Assembly: GCA_026168455.1 (NCBI GenBank)
Contig: CM047430.1
Location: 28,290,737 to 28,354,736, forward strand
From: Theocolax elegans
Lineage: Eukaryota; Arthropoda; Insecta; Hymenoptera; Cerocephalidae
Direction: 5' to 3'
Length of the DNA stretch: 64,000 bases
Made by a program: the position numbers and the translations under genes. Below are positions 12,249 to 25,240 of the stretch, piece after piece; the first letter of the stretch is position 1, and the number at the start of each line of letters is the position of its first letter. The notes under the pieces are model-generated. The model saw nothing but the letters and a program-made list of their open reading frames with translations. It ran no database searches and was not told the origin of the DNA.

Positions 12249-15200
12249 TTTTATTATACATTATATAGCTGTGATTTCGACCATTTTCAAATCTGTCCCT
12301 TGATTACACAATGACAGTAATTTTTATACTACACAACATTTTTCGCCGTATAATTATTCTTAAATATGTCTTGACAAAAAGGAAAGGAAATTCTATACAT
12401 AAACGAAATTTTGTTTTGTTAAAAATATGATGAGATTTTCTTTTTAACTCGTGTAAAAAGAATTCCGCTGAAACATAAAAAAAAATATATTTTGCCCGCA
12501 AATGCGCAAAGTTCATACTTGAAGAATCAACTTTTGAACATAAAGTAAACTTCCATGCACGTGGTAAAGAAAATCAAAATAATGCGTGAAAAACAAGTGG
12601 ATCTTGTGTACGCCGATCATTGCTCGTGCACAAAGTTAATTTGCAGAAACTAATTTTTTCAATGCGGAAAGATTAATGGTAATTATATATTTACAAAATC
12701 TTTGCAAAATCGCAAACAATTTTTATGTTCAAAAACGTGCGTTTAAGTCGATTTCCCTTAAATGCAAAATTTTTGATATATTTCATATTATTCATATTCA
12801 TATACTATTTTATTGTAAACACTTTTGTCTTAATTTAAGCTTAACTATAAAAAACCGTCAAAACATGCTTTCAAATTTTAAAACCTGTAATTAAGATGTA
12901 GTTACTTGAGTATAAAAATCGTCAGACTTTCTAAGAAATTAATAACGCCCTTATCAGACTGCCTAAGAAATTAATAAAGTCCTTATCAGGCTACCTAAAT
13001 AGGCCTTAATGTGACTTCTAATGGGGTAATTGTAGGGACTTCACTTTTACGCCTTTAGCTGCGTTAATCTGATAATTTAAATTTTCACGTGCCTACTAAC
13101 TGTCTTTCTATATTCTGATAGTAAATTTAAAATATTATAATTAATCAAAAAAATAAACTAAAGACTAAATCTTCCTATTATTCTATTTAAATTTAAATAA
13201 TAATAAATCTTGATAGGTTATATTTATACAATTATATTTTAATTATTATATAAGTTTTCAATGAAGAATATTTTTTATTTGCTAATGTGCTATTAATTAA
13301 AAATTTTTTAGAATAGCTAAGAAAACGGAAATTATTTCAATTTATTAAACAATATTCTCACTGCAGAGAGAAAAAAAAGATTAAAACTGCACGCCAGTAC
13401 AATAGAGAAGAAATAAATGAAGAATGGTAAATGTTAAACGTCTTACATAAAATTATTTTCATAGATATATATTCCACATTATTTATGTAATTCAGTAATT
13501 ATTTAATTTGGTATATATTAATTACAATAAATATTAAAAATAAAAATTAAATAGAAAATAATAGATTTGACTTATTTGCATTATTATTTCTGTACTTATT
13601 AACATCTGTACCATAATCTATAACGTACTTTGTATGCGTATAATATTTCTAATATTATGTGCAAAATGTATGTATAGTAAAAGATATTTATCAGCATTGA
13701 TAATATTTAAAATGATAAGTCGTACGTTTTGAAATATATTGTACAGTAAATAAAAAAGATGTATTTACAATATTAAAATATGCGTATTTCTTTTTAAGAT
13801 GGGCACGTAAGTATCTAAAAGGATCTCTTCATAAATTAGAAAAATTTAATGGACTTGACAATTATCTTATTATATAAATCACGCTCGTACCTACTTTTTA
13901 TAGAGTCTTAATTTGCTTCACAAGCACCCTATCAAGTTCGGATGTTTCACTTAAGGGGATGTGATACCTAAATTGCAGAGATCTACACTGTAATTCGCAA
14001 ATAGTGCAAAATTACTTTCTTAACAGTGCAAATAAGGCATTTTTTTTCAAAAGCAAAAATATACTCTTTTGTAAAGTGGATGTTCGCTTTTGTCACACAT
14101 CAGCTTTTTGAGAAAGTGTATATTTCCATTGGAAAAAGTAACAATTCTCTTTTTAAAAGTACGTATAAACTTTTTTTGCAAGTTACAAATCACATCTTCG
14201 CAGGACCGGATTTTCGCTATAGTAAAGAGATTATTCCTTATTTACAATTTAGAGAGTATAAATCCCAAAAATTTTAAATCTAATTATAAGAAAAATCTAA
14301 AACAAAAATCACAGACACTGTTCAAAACAAATACAATACCGTTACAAAGAGATTTTTACGAAATAATTAATTATTAATTAATTATACGTAAATAACTATT
14401 TTTGGTCGGTAATATATATATTAAACAACAATTCACGGCTACAAAAATATCGTTGATTTATCAAAATAAGAATTTCAAAAAATTCGCAGAATATCACAGA
14501 TAAATTGAATTCCTTGTTTAATAAATAATAAATTATTTTTCTCTTTTTTGGGGTTTACATCCCGTTCTATTTGAAAACCTCAGAAAATTGTGGCTTTGAG
14601 TAATTATATCCATGATTTTGATAAGAATTTGAAAATTCATATTTTTTAATTATCCTGTAAAATCCTTCCCTTCCCACACTCCAAAAAAACATATTATTAA
14701 ATGAACGTAAATAATATCATAATATCATAATATTTGTAATGAAATTTTTACAATTTTGACTGTGCTGTTACGATCATTTTTAGGTTGGTGATAAAATGTT
14801 TTAGGCTAATCGTGTTTTGATGAATTTTTGTAGTTCCTCTTATGGCCTTAACGCTACAATATTTAAAAAATTTTGCTGCGAGATTCTTTCGGTTTAACTA
14901 TCAATATATTCACTGAAGTAAACAAATACGAGGTGATATATAACGTGATTTTTTTCTATAAGGTTATAAAAAAATAAATTATTAAATATACAATAGGTAT
15001 CAGTGCAATATAGGTATATATATATATATATTTATATTCTAGTTTTGATTACTTATTTATTAAATTATTTATTTATTTAATTTTAATTTGTTAAACAATT
15101 TTTCAATTCAAATATATGATATTAAAAACCAAAAGTGCGCCTACTTTGGCAAAACTATATTGATAAATTATGATTTTGTGACAATAGAGCATATTCTAAT

Positions 15201-15779
15201 CTTCTAGTTTAGTAATAATTCAGATCAGCTTTGGAGTTGAATCGAGTACTACTGGTGTAGGTTTGTTATACTTTAAATATTTTATTTGCATTATTGCAAA
15301 TAATTAAAATGAAACCATTAAAATACTTAGCAAAAGAAAATAGCTCGTAATGTGGGCACACAAACGGTGCAAAACAATTTGCTGGCTCAGGTCATTTAAT
15401 AACGTCACCACTATTCTCAATGGGGAAAGTTATGAAAGTATTTTAAACAAAACCGAAAACACTAATGAACAAAATATTTGCATAAAATATTTGAGTTACG
15501 CGTGTCGTCTACAAAAATTCGTGTCTGTCCTTATTTTAATCCAATAAATATAAACTTTATCACGCCATCTCCGAATTCCATTGTTTGTGCATATAAGATT
15601 ATTGTAGAAAAAGCACATCATAAAATTAGAAATCTGGATGAAATTTCGGTTGAAAAAATAATGAACTTTTGTAGAAGGAAAGACGGAAACGTAGGTTGGG
15701 GTGTAATAATATTTGAAGGATATTATAGTAAAAGAAAAATTTAATTTAAGATTTACAGGATGCAAGACGAAGATTGATC
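12249..15779. other. AT-rich non-coding stretch with a 32-bp minisatellite
   Basis: About 3.5 kb of AT-rich DNA. A 32-base unit beginning CAGACT(T/G) recurs at 12923, 12955 and, partially, 12987. A TA run lies near 15014-15032. Frames at 14026-14377 and 15350-15744 (83-95 codons) have no recognisable domain; the frame at 15478-15744 could be a decayed exon, but I cannot support that. Confidence 0.5.
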
Positions 15780-16640
15780 AGGTTCCTCTCGTACTTAGTA
15801 ATTCTATAATCGAATGAGGATAAAGTATAAAAGTAATCCATACCTTACGCAACAAGGCGAACGTATGATTTACGTTGGTTAAAATACAGTAAAATACGTA
15901 ACGCAACGTGGACCTCCATTCGAGGGGAAAACCGGGGCGAAGAGAAACCCTTGCACCGTAGGAAAAGTGCAAAACGTCGAGGGCGAAGGAGGATAAGTAA
16001 AGGATAAGTAAAGGATAAGGAGAGGAAAAAGAGACAGAGGCATCAGGCAGGGAGAGCGCAATACGCGCAAGACAAAAATGCGTGAGCCGCGACTTAGTAT
16101 TGCGCAATCGGTATGCGAGGTTGCGCGTGTACCAAAATATCAATTGCAGCTCTCTCTCGGTCTCTCGGTCTCTCGGCAAACGCATTTACGGGCATCCGTT
16201 CCGTGTCCCGGGGCGCTTGATTTACGACGAGTTGCCGCCGCGGCAAGACGAGAACCTAGAAGACGCGAAACGCCTCGCGGTTAACTTTGAGTTTTACGAT
16301 TACGGGAATCGTGCGTAATTGCAGCTTGTCCTGATTTGCGAGCGTATTTCATTATACACGTCCGTCTGTTTGCGTGTGGTGTGCTCTGTCTGTGTATAGA
16401 CACGCGTGTACCCACACGGTCGTCCGCGTCAACCGAACGTTACCGTACGTACGTCTACCTCTTCTCTCTGGCGTACGCTCGCGCGCGAGGTTTAATCATA
16501 TGTTCGATGATCGGCCCTCTTGTAATTACGATCCACGAGCCCGCGAATGCAATTACACGCCCCGCGGACTAAGAGGACAGGGGAGGCTTCCTTCTCCTTT
16601 GCGTAACGCCGCGAGCTAACTACATCCAATTCCACTCGTA
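15780..16640. promoter_or_regulatory. GC/CpG-rich island
   Basis: A CpG-rich block with small tandem repeats: AAAGGATAAGT-type units at 15990-16020 and CTCTCGGT units at about 16150-16177. Open frames of up to 135 codons on both strands overlap each other and resemble nothing known. It could be a promoter or enhancer; no splice or core-promoter element stands out. Confidence 0.3.
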
Positions 16641-16842
16641 GTCGTACGACCTTGGCTTATGGAGCAAGGTTAATAAAGTCCTAACACTCGATCGTTTCCT
16701 CATGGATCGCCGGATTTTGCATTCTGGATTCTGGATTCTGCGATACTGCTAATTCAATTCACCGTCGGTTAACTTCCACTTTTGTCACGATTCATCGGGT
16801 TTCGTCAATTCAAATCGAAAATACTCCACTCAAGTTTAGTAT
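16641..16842. other. Spacer with a short triplet repeat
   Basis: Contains three copies of the heptamer GGATTCT in tandem at about 16725-16745. Otherwise nothing recognised. Confidence 0.5.
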
Positions 16843-17720
16843 AACATATCAACGAAACTTTAGCGCAAGACAAATTCTTTATTTTCAAACATGATACAAA
16901 ACATAAAATTATTACTAAAAAATCAAATAAAATAGAAACATCATTTGAATTCGAGTAATGGAGAAAATCGTACGTAATCAGGTACACGCTTCCCATCCTT
17001 TTACTTTACAATCTTACATATTGTATAATGTTAAAAATTAATACATAACTCATGCGAATAACAAATAGAGAATATTTAATATCACCGTATGCAATAATAT
17101 ATTATTGTTTCTTTCATGTACACGTTCGGTGGAAAATTTTTTGTTTTTCACTAAAAGATTTAAAAATGGTAACGAAATAATAAATTATTAATCATATTAA
17201 TAGATAATATGAATTATACATAAAAAATGTAAATAACGTCTCAAACAACAGCACTATACGGTTGTTAGGGCGACTATTTGATCGTCATTGAATTTTCTTG
17301 TCTGTTTTCTTTATTATCGATACAAAAGATGTAGATTTTTCAAGACATTATTTTATATTCGTATATACGCTCAATAACATCAGTATTCTTATGTTGTTTA
17401 CCAGCTATAGTCGAGGGACCAATGATCATTTCATACGACCCTCATTAAACTTGACACTATATAACTAAAACTAAATCAGGTAACATAATAACGTGCAGTA
17501 CAATTCAAACACAATCAATTAACGAATCTAAATAAAACAGAAAAATATTTTCTTTAATAAGGAATTAATTTATTGAAAAAACGCTCCATAACGGTGTTGT
17601 GGTTTCCTTAAAGTAAACTATAAATGTTTAAAAAATCTAAATTTAAAATCTAAAATTTAAAATTTTAAAATGTGTATGCCTGATATTCGACTTGCTTTGA
17701 ACATTGTCTGTGATTTCTAT
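16843..17720. repeat. 878-bp tandem duplication, copy 1
   Basis: Runs from ACATATCAACGAAACTTTAG to CATTGTCTGTGATTT and is followed at once by copy 2. The copies differ mainly by single-base indels in A/T runs. A 63-76 codon minus-strand frame is shared only because the DNA is duplicated. No function recognised. Confidence 0.9.
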
Positions 17721-18598
17721 ACATATCAACGAAACTTTAGCGCAAGACAAATTCTTTATTTTCAAACATGATACAAAACATAAAATTATTACTAAAAAAT
17801 CAAATAAAATAGAAACATCATTTGAATTCGAGTAATGGAGAAAATCGTACGTAATCAGGTACACGCTTCCCATCCTTTTACTTTACAATCTTACATATTG
17901 TATAATGTTAAAAATTAATACATAACTCATGCGAATAACAAATAGAGAATATTTAATATCACCGTATGCAATAATATATTATTGTTTCTTTCATGTACAC
18001 GTTCGGTGGAAAATTTTTTGTTTTTCACTAAAAGATTTAAAAATGGTAACGAAATAAAAATTATTAATCATATTAATAGATATATGAATTATAATAAAAA
18101 ATGTAAATAACGTCTCAAACAACAGCACTATACGGTTGTTAGGGCGACTATTTGATCGTCATTGAATTTTCTTGTCTGTTTTCTTTATTATCGATACAAA
18201 AGATGTAGATTTTTCAAGACATTATTTTATATTCGTCTATACGCTCAATAACATCAGTATTCTTATGTTGTTTACCAGCTATAGTCGAGGGACCAATGAT
18301 CATTTCATACGACCCTCATTAAACTTGACACTATATAACTAAAACTAAATCAGGTAACATAATAACGTGCAGTACAATTCAAACACAATCAATTAACGGA
18401 ATCTAAATAAAACAGAAAAATAATTTTCTTTTAATAAGGAATTAAATTTATTGAAAAAACGCTCCATAACGGTGTTGTGTTTCCTTTAAAGTAAACTATA
18501 AATTTTTAAAAAATCTAAAATTTAAAAATCTAAAATTTAAAATTTTAAAATGTGTATGCCATGATATTCGACTTGCTTTGAACATTGTCTGTGATTTT
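17721..18598. repeat. 878-bp tandem duplication, copy 2
   Basis: Direct copy of 16843-17720. The high identity, head-to-tail arrangement and homopolymer-indel differences fit either a recent duplication or two alleles or contig ends left unmerged in the assembly. Confidence 0.9.
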
Positions 18599-18701
18599 TT
18601 GCAGATTTTTCTTGTAATTCGGTTATCAAATTTTTGGGATTTTCTAGCTAGTTTTCTGCAATTTGAGTATATCATATTTTCTTAATGTGAGACGATCTTA
18701 C

Positions 18702-19131
18702 CTTAGTAGAAATTTGAATTTAAGAACTAGTAATTAAAAAATGGTAGTAACTACCTTGTAATGATATTTTTTTCACCCATTTTTTTTTAGCACAAAATAG
18801 AATTACCATTATCTCAAAATATTCGAATAATGTTTCCAGCTTTCCGGTAACAGTAAACTTCAAAATTCCTATAATTTCGGATGGCTTTTTAACGATATCG
18901 TTTAGTTTTTTTTAATATTTAATATAACTTTAATAGATCCTAAATTTGATTTATGTTTATATAAGCTAGAAATTGGCTCAAAACAGAAGAAAATTTATAT
19001 TTCAGTCTATTTAATGGTTAAAAATTGGAAGAAAAAACGTTTCACGGAGTATAAAAATGGACACATTTTTTGCCCAATCTATCGAAAAAATGTATTAATT
19101 ACCTATTAAATGGAATACAATTTCTACTAGG
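18702..19131 (+). mobile_element. MITE-like element, copy A (~430 bp)
   Basis: The element is bounded by TAGTAGAAAT on the left and ATTTCTACTA on the right. A second, longer and diverged copy lies in the opposite orientation at 52517-53045. Shared internal landmarks include AATTTGAATTTAAGAACTAG, CAGCTTTCCGGTAACAGTAA, ACTTCAAAATTCCTATAA and CTATTTAATGGTTAAAAATTGG. It has no coding capacity. Superfamily not determined; no clear target-site duplication. Confidence 0.65.
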
Positions 19132-19514
19132 TTATCAGAGTAACTTTCCGAGAGAGAAATTTTCCGTATTTTTACTTTTAAGTAGCATAGTGATCATTTG
19201 TTCTAAATAAAATTAATTCTAATAAATTATGGAAAAATTTTAATATATTAAAAAATGAAGCAGACGCGTCTTTTAGCTGTATAATTTATAATATGTAGAA
19301 TGTAGGGTATATAACATGCCCGCGCATGTTGATTATAATAATTTGTTTTGTTTATTTTTTTTTAGATTTGAACAAAATATAATTCGTATAAGTAATACAA
19401 ATAAAGAGCTGCGCTCTTTTTTAAGTCATCACTAAAAATACTATATATTCTGCACTTCCAAGTTTACGTATAGATTAAGTGGTTTGAATAAATGTTTTAA
19501 TATTAGAAGCACGT
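19132..19514. other. AT-rich spacer
   Basis: AT-rich DNA between the MITE and the foldback element. Nothing recognised. Confidence 0.5.
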
Positions 19515-21093
19515 CCCGCGTAAAAAAATAAAGTTCATATGAACTTTATATAAACTTTAGGTTTGGCTAAACTTGATATGGGGTTGTCCAACGAGACTGA
19601 GCCGAACTTGTGCAATTGACTGTTCAAGTTTGGCGAAAGTATATCAATTGTTCATCTGAAATTCATATAAAGTTTTATAAACTTTTTTACAATTAATGAC
19701 AAATAAATATAGTTTATACCAAGTTTAGCTGAACTCAATATCAACGTGATAGCAAGTTCAGATTTATAAAGTCATATAAATGTTGATATCAACATACTCA
19801 AAGAAAAATTTTAAATATCTGCTTTAACTGACATCAGTAAGAATACATCGGTTAGAAAATGGAGATATATTCCAAAAATTCGAATCCGTCACTGAAAAGT
19901 GTTGTCATTTCCTTAGTTTTGATGACATAACCTGAAAGAAGAAATTTAAAAAACCACAAGTATCTATTTTTACATATTAATGTATTAATTAAAACATAAT
20001 TAAAAACATAAAATTTTTAATTTAAATAGAGAAAACTTATCTGATCCCAAATGAGTCTTCTTGTGTCGTATTTTCTATGCTGACATCGTTGTTTGGATTA
20101 CGCCTTACGTACACCGATCGCGCAACGATGCTCTTTTAACACGTTTACACACTAAACGGCGACTCACAATGATTACAATTGCACTTATCAAACTGTCAGA
20201 TTTGCACAAATAACCTGGTCTGCTGGTCCTTCTCGCGTCGCATTCGCAAGGTACTGACGTATTGGTTAGATATCGATAAATTAGCCGACAAAAAAAAACA
20301 AAACAATGTTGTGTTGGCAGCTAACCCTAGCGTCAGTTCACTCGCGAGAGCAGCGCGAAAAGGATTAGCGGACCAGGCTGTTTTTTGCAAATTTGAAAGT
20401 TTGATAAATTGCATTCTTTGTGCAATTGTAATCATCATGATGTCGTTTAGTGTGTAAACGTGTTAAAAGAGCATCGTTGCGCGATCGGTGTACGTAAGGC
20501 GTAAAACAGACAACGATGTCAGCATGAAAAATACGACACAAGAAGGCTCATTTGGATCGCTGGATCAGATAAGTTTTCTCTATTTAAATTAAAAATTTTA
20601 TGTTTTTAATTATGTTTTAATTAATACATTAATATGTAAAAATAGATACTTTGTGGTTTTTTAAATTCTTCTTTCAGGTTATGTCATCAAACTAAGGAAA
20701 TGGACAACACTTTTCAGTGACGGATTCGAATTTTTGGAATATCTCCATTTTCTAACCGATGTATTCTTACTGATGTCAGTTAAAGCAGATATTTAAAATT
20801 TTTCTTTGAGTATGTTGATATCAACATTATATGACTTTATAAATCTGAACTTGCTATCACTTGATATTGAGTTCAGCTAAACTTGGTATAAACTATATTT
20901 TATTTGTCATTAATTGTAAAAAAACTTTATAAAAACTTTATATGAATTTCAGATGAACATTTGATATACTTTCGCCAAACTTGAACAGTCAATTGCACAA
21001 GTTCGGCTCAGTCTCGTTGGACAACCCCATATCAAGTTTAGCCAAACCTAAAGTTTATATAAAGTTCATATAAACTTTATTTTTTTACGCGGG
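19515..21093. mobile_element. 1.58-kb foldback (long inverted repeat) element
   Basis: The left half (19515 to about 20270) is the reverse complement of the right half (about 20320 to 21093), leaving a loop of only some 50 bases. The ends are CCCGCGTAAAAAAATAAAG and its complement. Identity is high at the outer ends and falls toward the centre, where the arms still align (CCTGGTC(T/C)GCT..., ACTGACG...GGTTAG). Frames of 80-92 codons at 20179-20457 are palindrome shadows. No transposase is present, so it would be non-autonomous. No target-site duplication could be identified. Confidence 0.8.
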
Positions 21094-22885
21094 GTATTTA
21101 CGCATTTGTAAAAAAAATGTTATTTTGAAGACATTAATTAATATATTGAGCGCTTCGTACTATATCATCTCAGCCCAGTATAATGTACAAAATATTTACG
21201 GCGTTAGTAATAGAATAAAGAAGAACACGCGCAGCCTAATTTGTCAACTAATTAACCTCGATGACAAGTGGCTATAAACTCTTTTACGTTAAAAAAATGA
21301 AAAAGGGGATGTTGTTGTTACAAAAAGGTGCTTACACGGGATAAGGGAAAAAAAGGTAATGGGAGTAGTCGAGAACAGCGCGTCCACCTAATTAGTCTTC
21401 CAGCTAATTTGTCGATTCCACGTTCACCATTCGCTTAACGGATATATTCGTTTGCCGATTCGCGGAGAAATAAATCTGAATCGGCTCGATCCTCGAAATG
21501 CGGACTGGCCGCGCGTTACACTAATGTAACCACTATTTCAGCAAATAGCTACACGCAAATATATCTACATATATACATGTGTACATCTCGGATCGAATAG
21601 CTGAAACGCGACTCTTGGGCGATTTATCTTCACGGGCTGCTGCTGCGCCACTTGTCCTTCGATTTGAGATTTCTAGATAAGTTTAACTCTTTTACTTACT
21701 TTTCGCTCCGTTATATCTCGTTCTTTTCGGATTACGTGCGCGTATTTCGAGCTTAATACACGATACCACCAGTTTATTTTTTTCGAACACTGGTATTTCG
21801 AACACATGACTTGCAATTCGTGTTTTATCGATCAAGTGTTTAATCATTTCAAATTTATAAAATATTTATTGGAAGATCCAAGTTATTTTCCTTATTAATG
21901 TTATTAATTCCTTTTTTGAGCTTTGACTTTTCCGCGTGTATAAAGCGTTAACTAATATAAAATTCATTCAAGGTATTCAAATTCATTTTAATAATTGCTT
22001 ATCAAATGTTACTTACATTCTGCAAAAATGATACAAATTGATAGTGCATGTTATAACTTTGATAAATGAATTTATAATTGTTTATGTAATTCTATGAAAA
22101 TCCATGTACGTATATATATATATTTCATAACGTAGATTTGTAATATAATTTTTTATATATCGCACAAGACGATATGAATAATAAAATTGTTTAATATATT
22201 GCTTATACTTACTTTAAAAAATAGCAAAGTATTAATTTATTTTTGAGTCAAGTTGTATAAATACGTAATTTTGTATTGCAGCGCTAACTGACATTAAAAA
22301 CATCACTTTTTTAATATATTAATGTTTTATATTTTGTATCGACTTATAAACACTGAGTGATCTCTGCACCTAAAAAAAATAATTAATAGATCATTTTTGT
22401 GTGCCGTACAAAAATATTACAAAAATATCTTGATTACCGTTTGTAATAATTTGTGTAGTTGAAAAAATAAAGTCATACACACGTACACCTCACCCATGTC
22501 AATTTACACTCAAAAGTTAAATGTACGTAATACTGTTAATTAGAATGCGACATTCTAAATCGTAAATCGTTAACAATAGACGGAAAAATGTTATTAACTT
22601 AGATAAAAAATATGAGTGAAGAATAAAACAAAGTATTTTCTACGTAGTGAAATTAAGTATGATGAAAGGAAAGTAAACTGTATAATTTTTAATAATACAG
22701 TATAATATTTAACGTTGAAATGTGTATACACACGCGCACAAAGCGTGTAGCTGTAATATTCATGTCGTAAAACTGAGTTGGCATTGCGGAGTAAAATGCT
22801 TTTGTAAGGATATTATAATTACTTATATATTTATGCGATTATAATTGCCATAGGCAACAGTAGTAAAATTTCTTTAACCGTCTAT
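21094..22885. other. Non-coding stretch
   Basis: Mixed DNA with a moderately CpG-rich patch at about 21360-21640 and AT-rich sequence after it. No gene or repeat recognised. Confidence 0.5.
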
Positions 22886-25240
22886 TAATTCACAAAGAAC
22901 TTTTGTATTCGTATCTTATCTCTGTTCACACTCGGATGTTTAATGTTAGGCATAAATTATAACGTACGGGCAAACAATTGCATTCTTTGTTAGTCGGTCG
23001 CTAAGCTCACCTGTGCGAGATACATCTTTCTACATTCATAAAGAATCTTTATGAACAATCGGAGACAACGCTCATACTCTATTCCTTCGTATATTCTTAT
23101 ACTTTCAATTTTAACGCATTATTATTTATACTATTATAACATATGTTATATGTTATTTTAACGTTACCGGGAGATAAATCTAGTTCGATCATCAAATTTA
23201 TTTTAATCAAACGTATTTACTGGAAAGAGTGTACTTTAGACAAAGAGAAATTTTGTATTAAAAGTTTTAATAGTTTTTTAGTATAAAGAACTGATAAACT
23301 AAGGAAAATTACTATATTTTATATTAAAATTTACATATATAATTTATGATAAATATTACAAGAATTATACTCGACTTTATTACAAACTTATACTTTGAGA
23401 AAAAGTTTAGATTAAAAATTACAATAATGTCTAGTAAACAAGTGATAGATTGATAAACTAGGAAAATTATCATATTTTCTAGTGAAAATGGCCATAATTT
23501 ATAATAAAATTTACTATAGTTCTCGTAATATTTACTTTAAGATTTGAAAATTTTAATATAAACTATTGTAATTTTCCTCAGTTTGTCACTCTGTAATTTC
23601 TTTACTGGAAACTATTGCAATTTTAATCTAAACTTTTTGTTAGTGTACTCTAGAGGGACTCTAAATATATTATTGTAGAATTTTAAAGCATATTTGGAAA
23701 TAACACTGTTACATATATGATAAATTTATATCATTAGAATAAACTGCGTGAAAGAAAATTCAATTTCTTTTAAAAGAGTATAAAATAAAAAAAATAAAAA
23801 AGACGATCTTATCTACAACGAATAAATACGATAGGATAAATTATATAAATTTAGCCAAGTGCACGCCAGTTATATATAGGATTTAGCGGTGTAAGTATAC
23901 CGCGGTCCGTGCTCGCGCGTAAGCAGGCCAAGTTTATTTTCTCGAATAGATTTACATCGGACGGTTGAATTCGGGTTGAGATCGCATACTCGCACATATA
24001 TATATACGTACGTGCACTTTATATATCTATGACACGTAGGTATACATATATATGTATATGCGTATTCGGATGTATATATCAATAGTTGTTAGCCACTGGA
24101 ACCCGTAACTGGCTTATTTCATTCTGATTTTGACGAAATAATTTATAATCATTGCGCACCACGAATTTTTGACGTAAAAAACACTGTGCTTGACACAAGT
24201 ATAATGCGTGACGGCATAGGCGACCTTGAAACAAATCCTCAGATTCAGGTTCGTAGAAAACGAAAGGCATCATCGATGAGGATCTATGTCGCGCGCGACT
24301 ACCCTTTCGCGCGAGTCAAAGAGACGAAGAGCGTGCGCAGATGATGGAATTTTCGAGGATCACCTCTCGAAATTGTCTCGTAAATCATCCGTACCTTGTC
24401 TATGCCGAATGAATCGGTATACTTTTTCCCTTTCGATTTAATTACTTTTTTCTGAGTTATTAAGGACTAGAAGGATGACCATCTCGACGTATGTATATAT
24501 ATATATAGTAGGCTCGAATCTTTTCAGACATTTACTGTTTATGTGCTATATTAAGTATTTTATACTCTCATATTATATACAAATGTATAGACTGCGAACA
24601 GTTCCAAAAGTTGTAACTAGGATTTATTATTAATTACACCGCACGGAAATTTATCCTAATTTGTTGCTTAGCTACACCTCGTTCCGCGATAAGTGTAGGG
24701 ATCATTAAATATTGATTTTTTGTTATTTTCTAAGTAGCTAGTACTTGCGATTAATTGATAAATGGATTTTTGTTATCTTCTGTCGCGAGAGTAGCATAGC
24801 ATCTAACGCTTGTAAGTACAAGCCATGTGTACATCCAAGGAAAATATGACACGATTATGCTACTCTCGGTTCTAATTTTCACCGTAAACAACATTGCAAT
24901 CATTAAGTGATCGAACTATTGTACATACCATATACACGCAGGGAGAAAATTAACTTTAAAATTGTATAATTGCAATAGAGCTTAGTAAGTAATAATGATC
25001 CCTTATGCATCATACATTTAAAAGCTTTAATGTTATGGAAGTGCGAGGAAAAAACTCTATGAAACGTTGCACTTTATGTAAGACATAATCCATTATTTGT
25101 ATATTCTCGGTGAACATAGAACATTCCAGGATTCGGATTCGAGATGCATCAAAAAAAATACGTCGAAGAGAAGAAACCGAGGGTATAAATAGATTCGAAA
25201 TCCTACAAAAATCTCGTGGAAAATATATTCGAAGGCAGTA
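22886..25240. repeat. Staircase duplication 1, copy 1 (~2.36 kb)
   Basis: Starts TTAATTCACAAAGAACTTTT and ends GGCAGTATCTTAATTCA-type sequence, then is repeated directly at 25241. It contains AT-rich DNA and a CpG-rich patch (about 23880-24400). No gene recognised. The two copies differ by homopolymer and TA-run indels and a few substitutions. Confidence 0.9.

Noticed and set aside
15350..15744. Plus-strand frames of 65 and 88 codons as a possible decayed exon
   Set aside because: Some codon-like composition, but frames exist on the opposite strand too and no family is recognisable.
20179..20457. 92- and 80-codon frames on opposite strands
   Set aside because: They lie in the palindromic centre of the foldback element and mirror each other.
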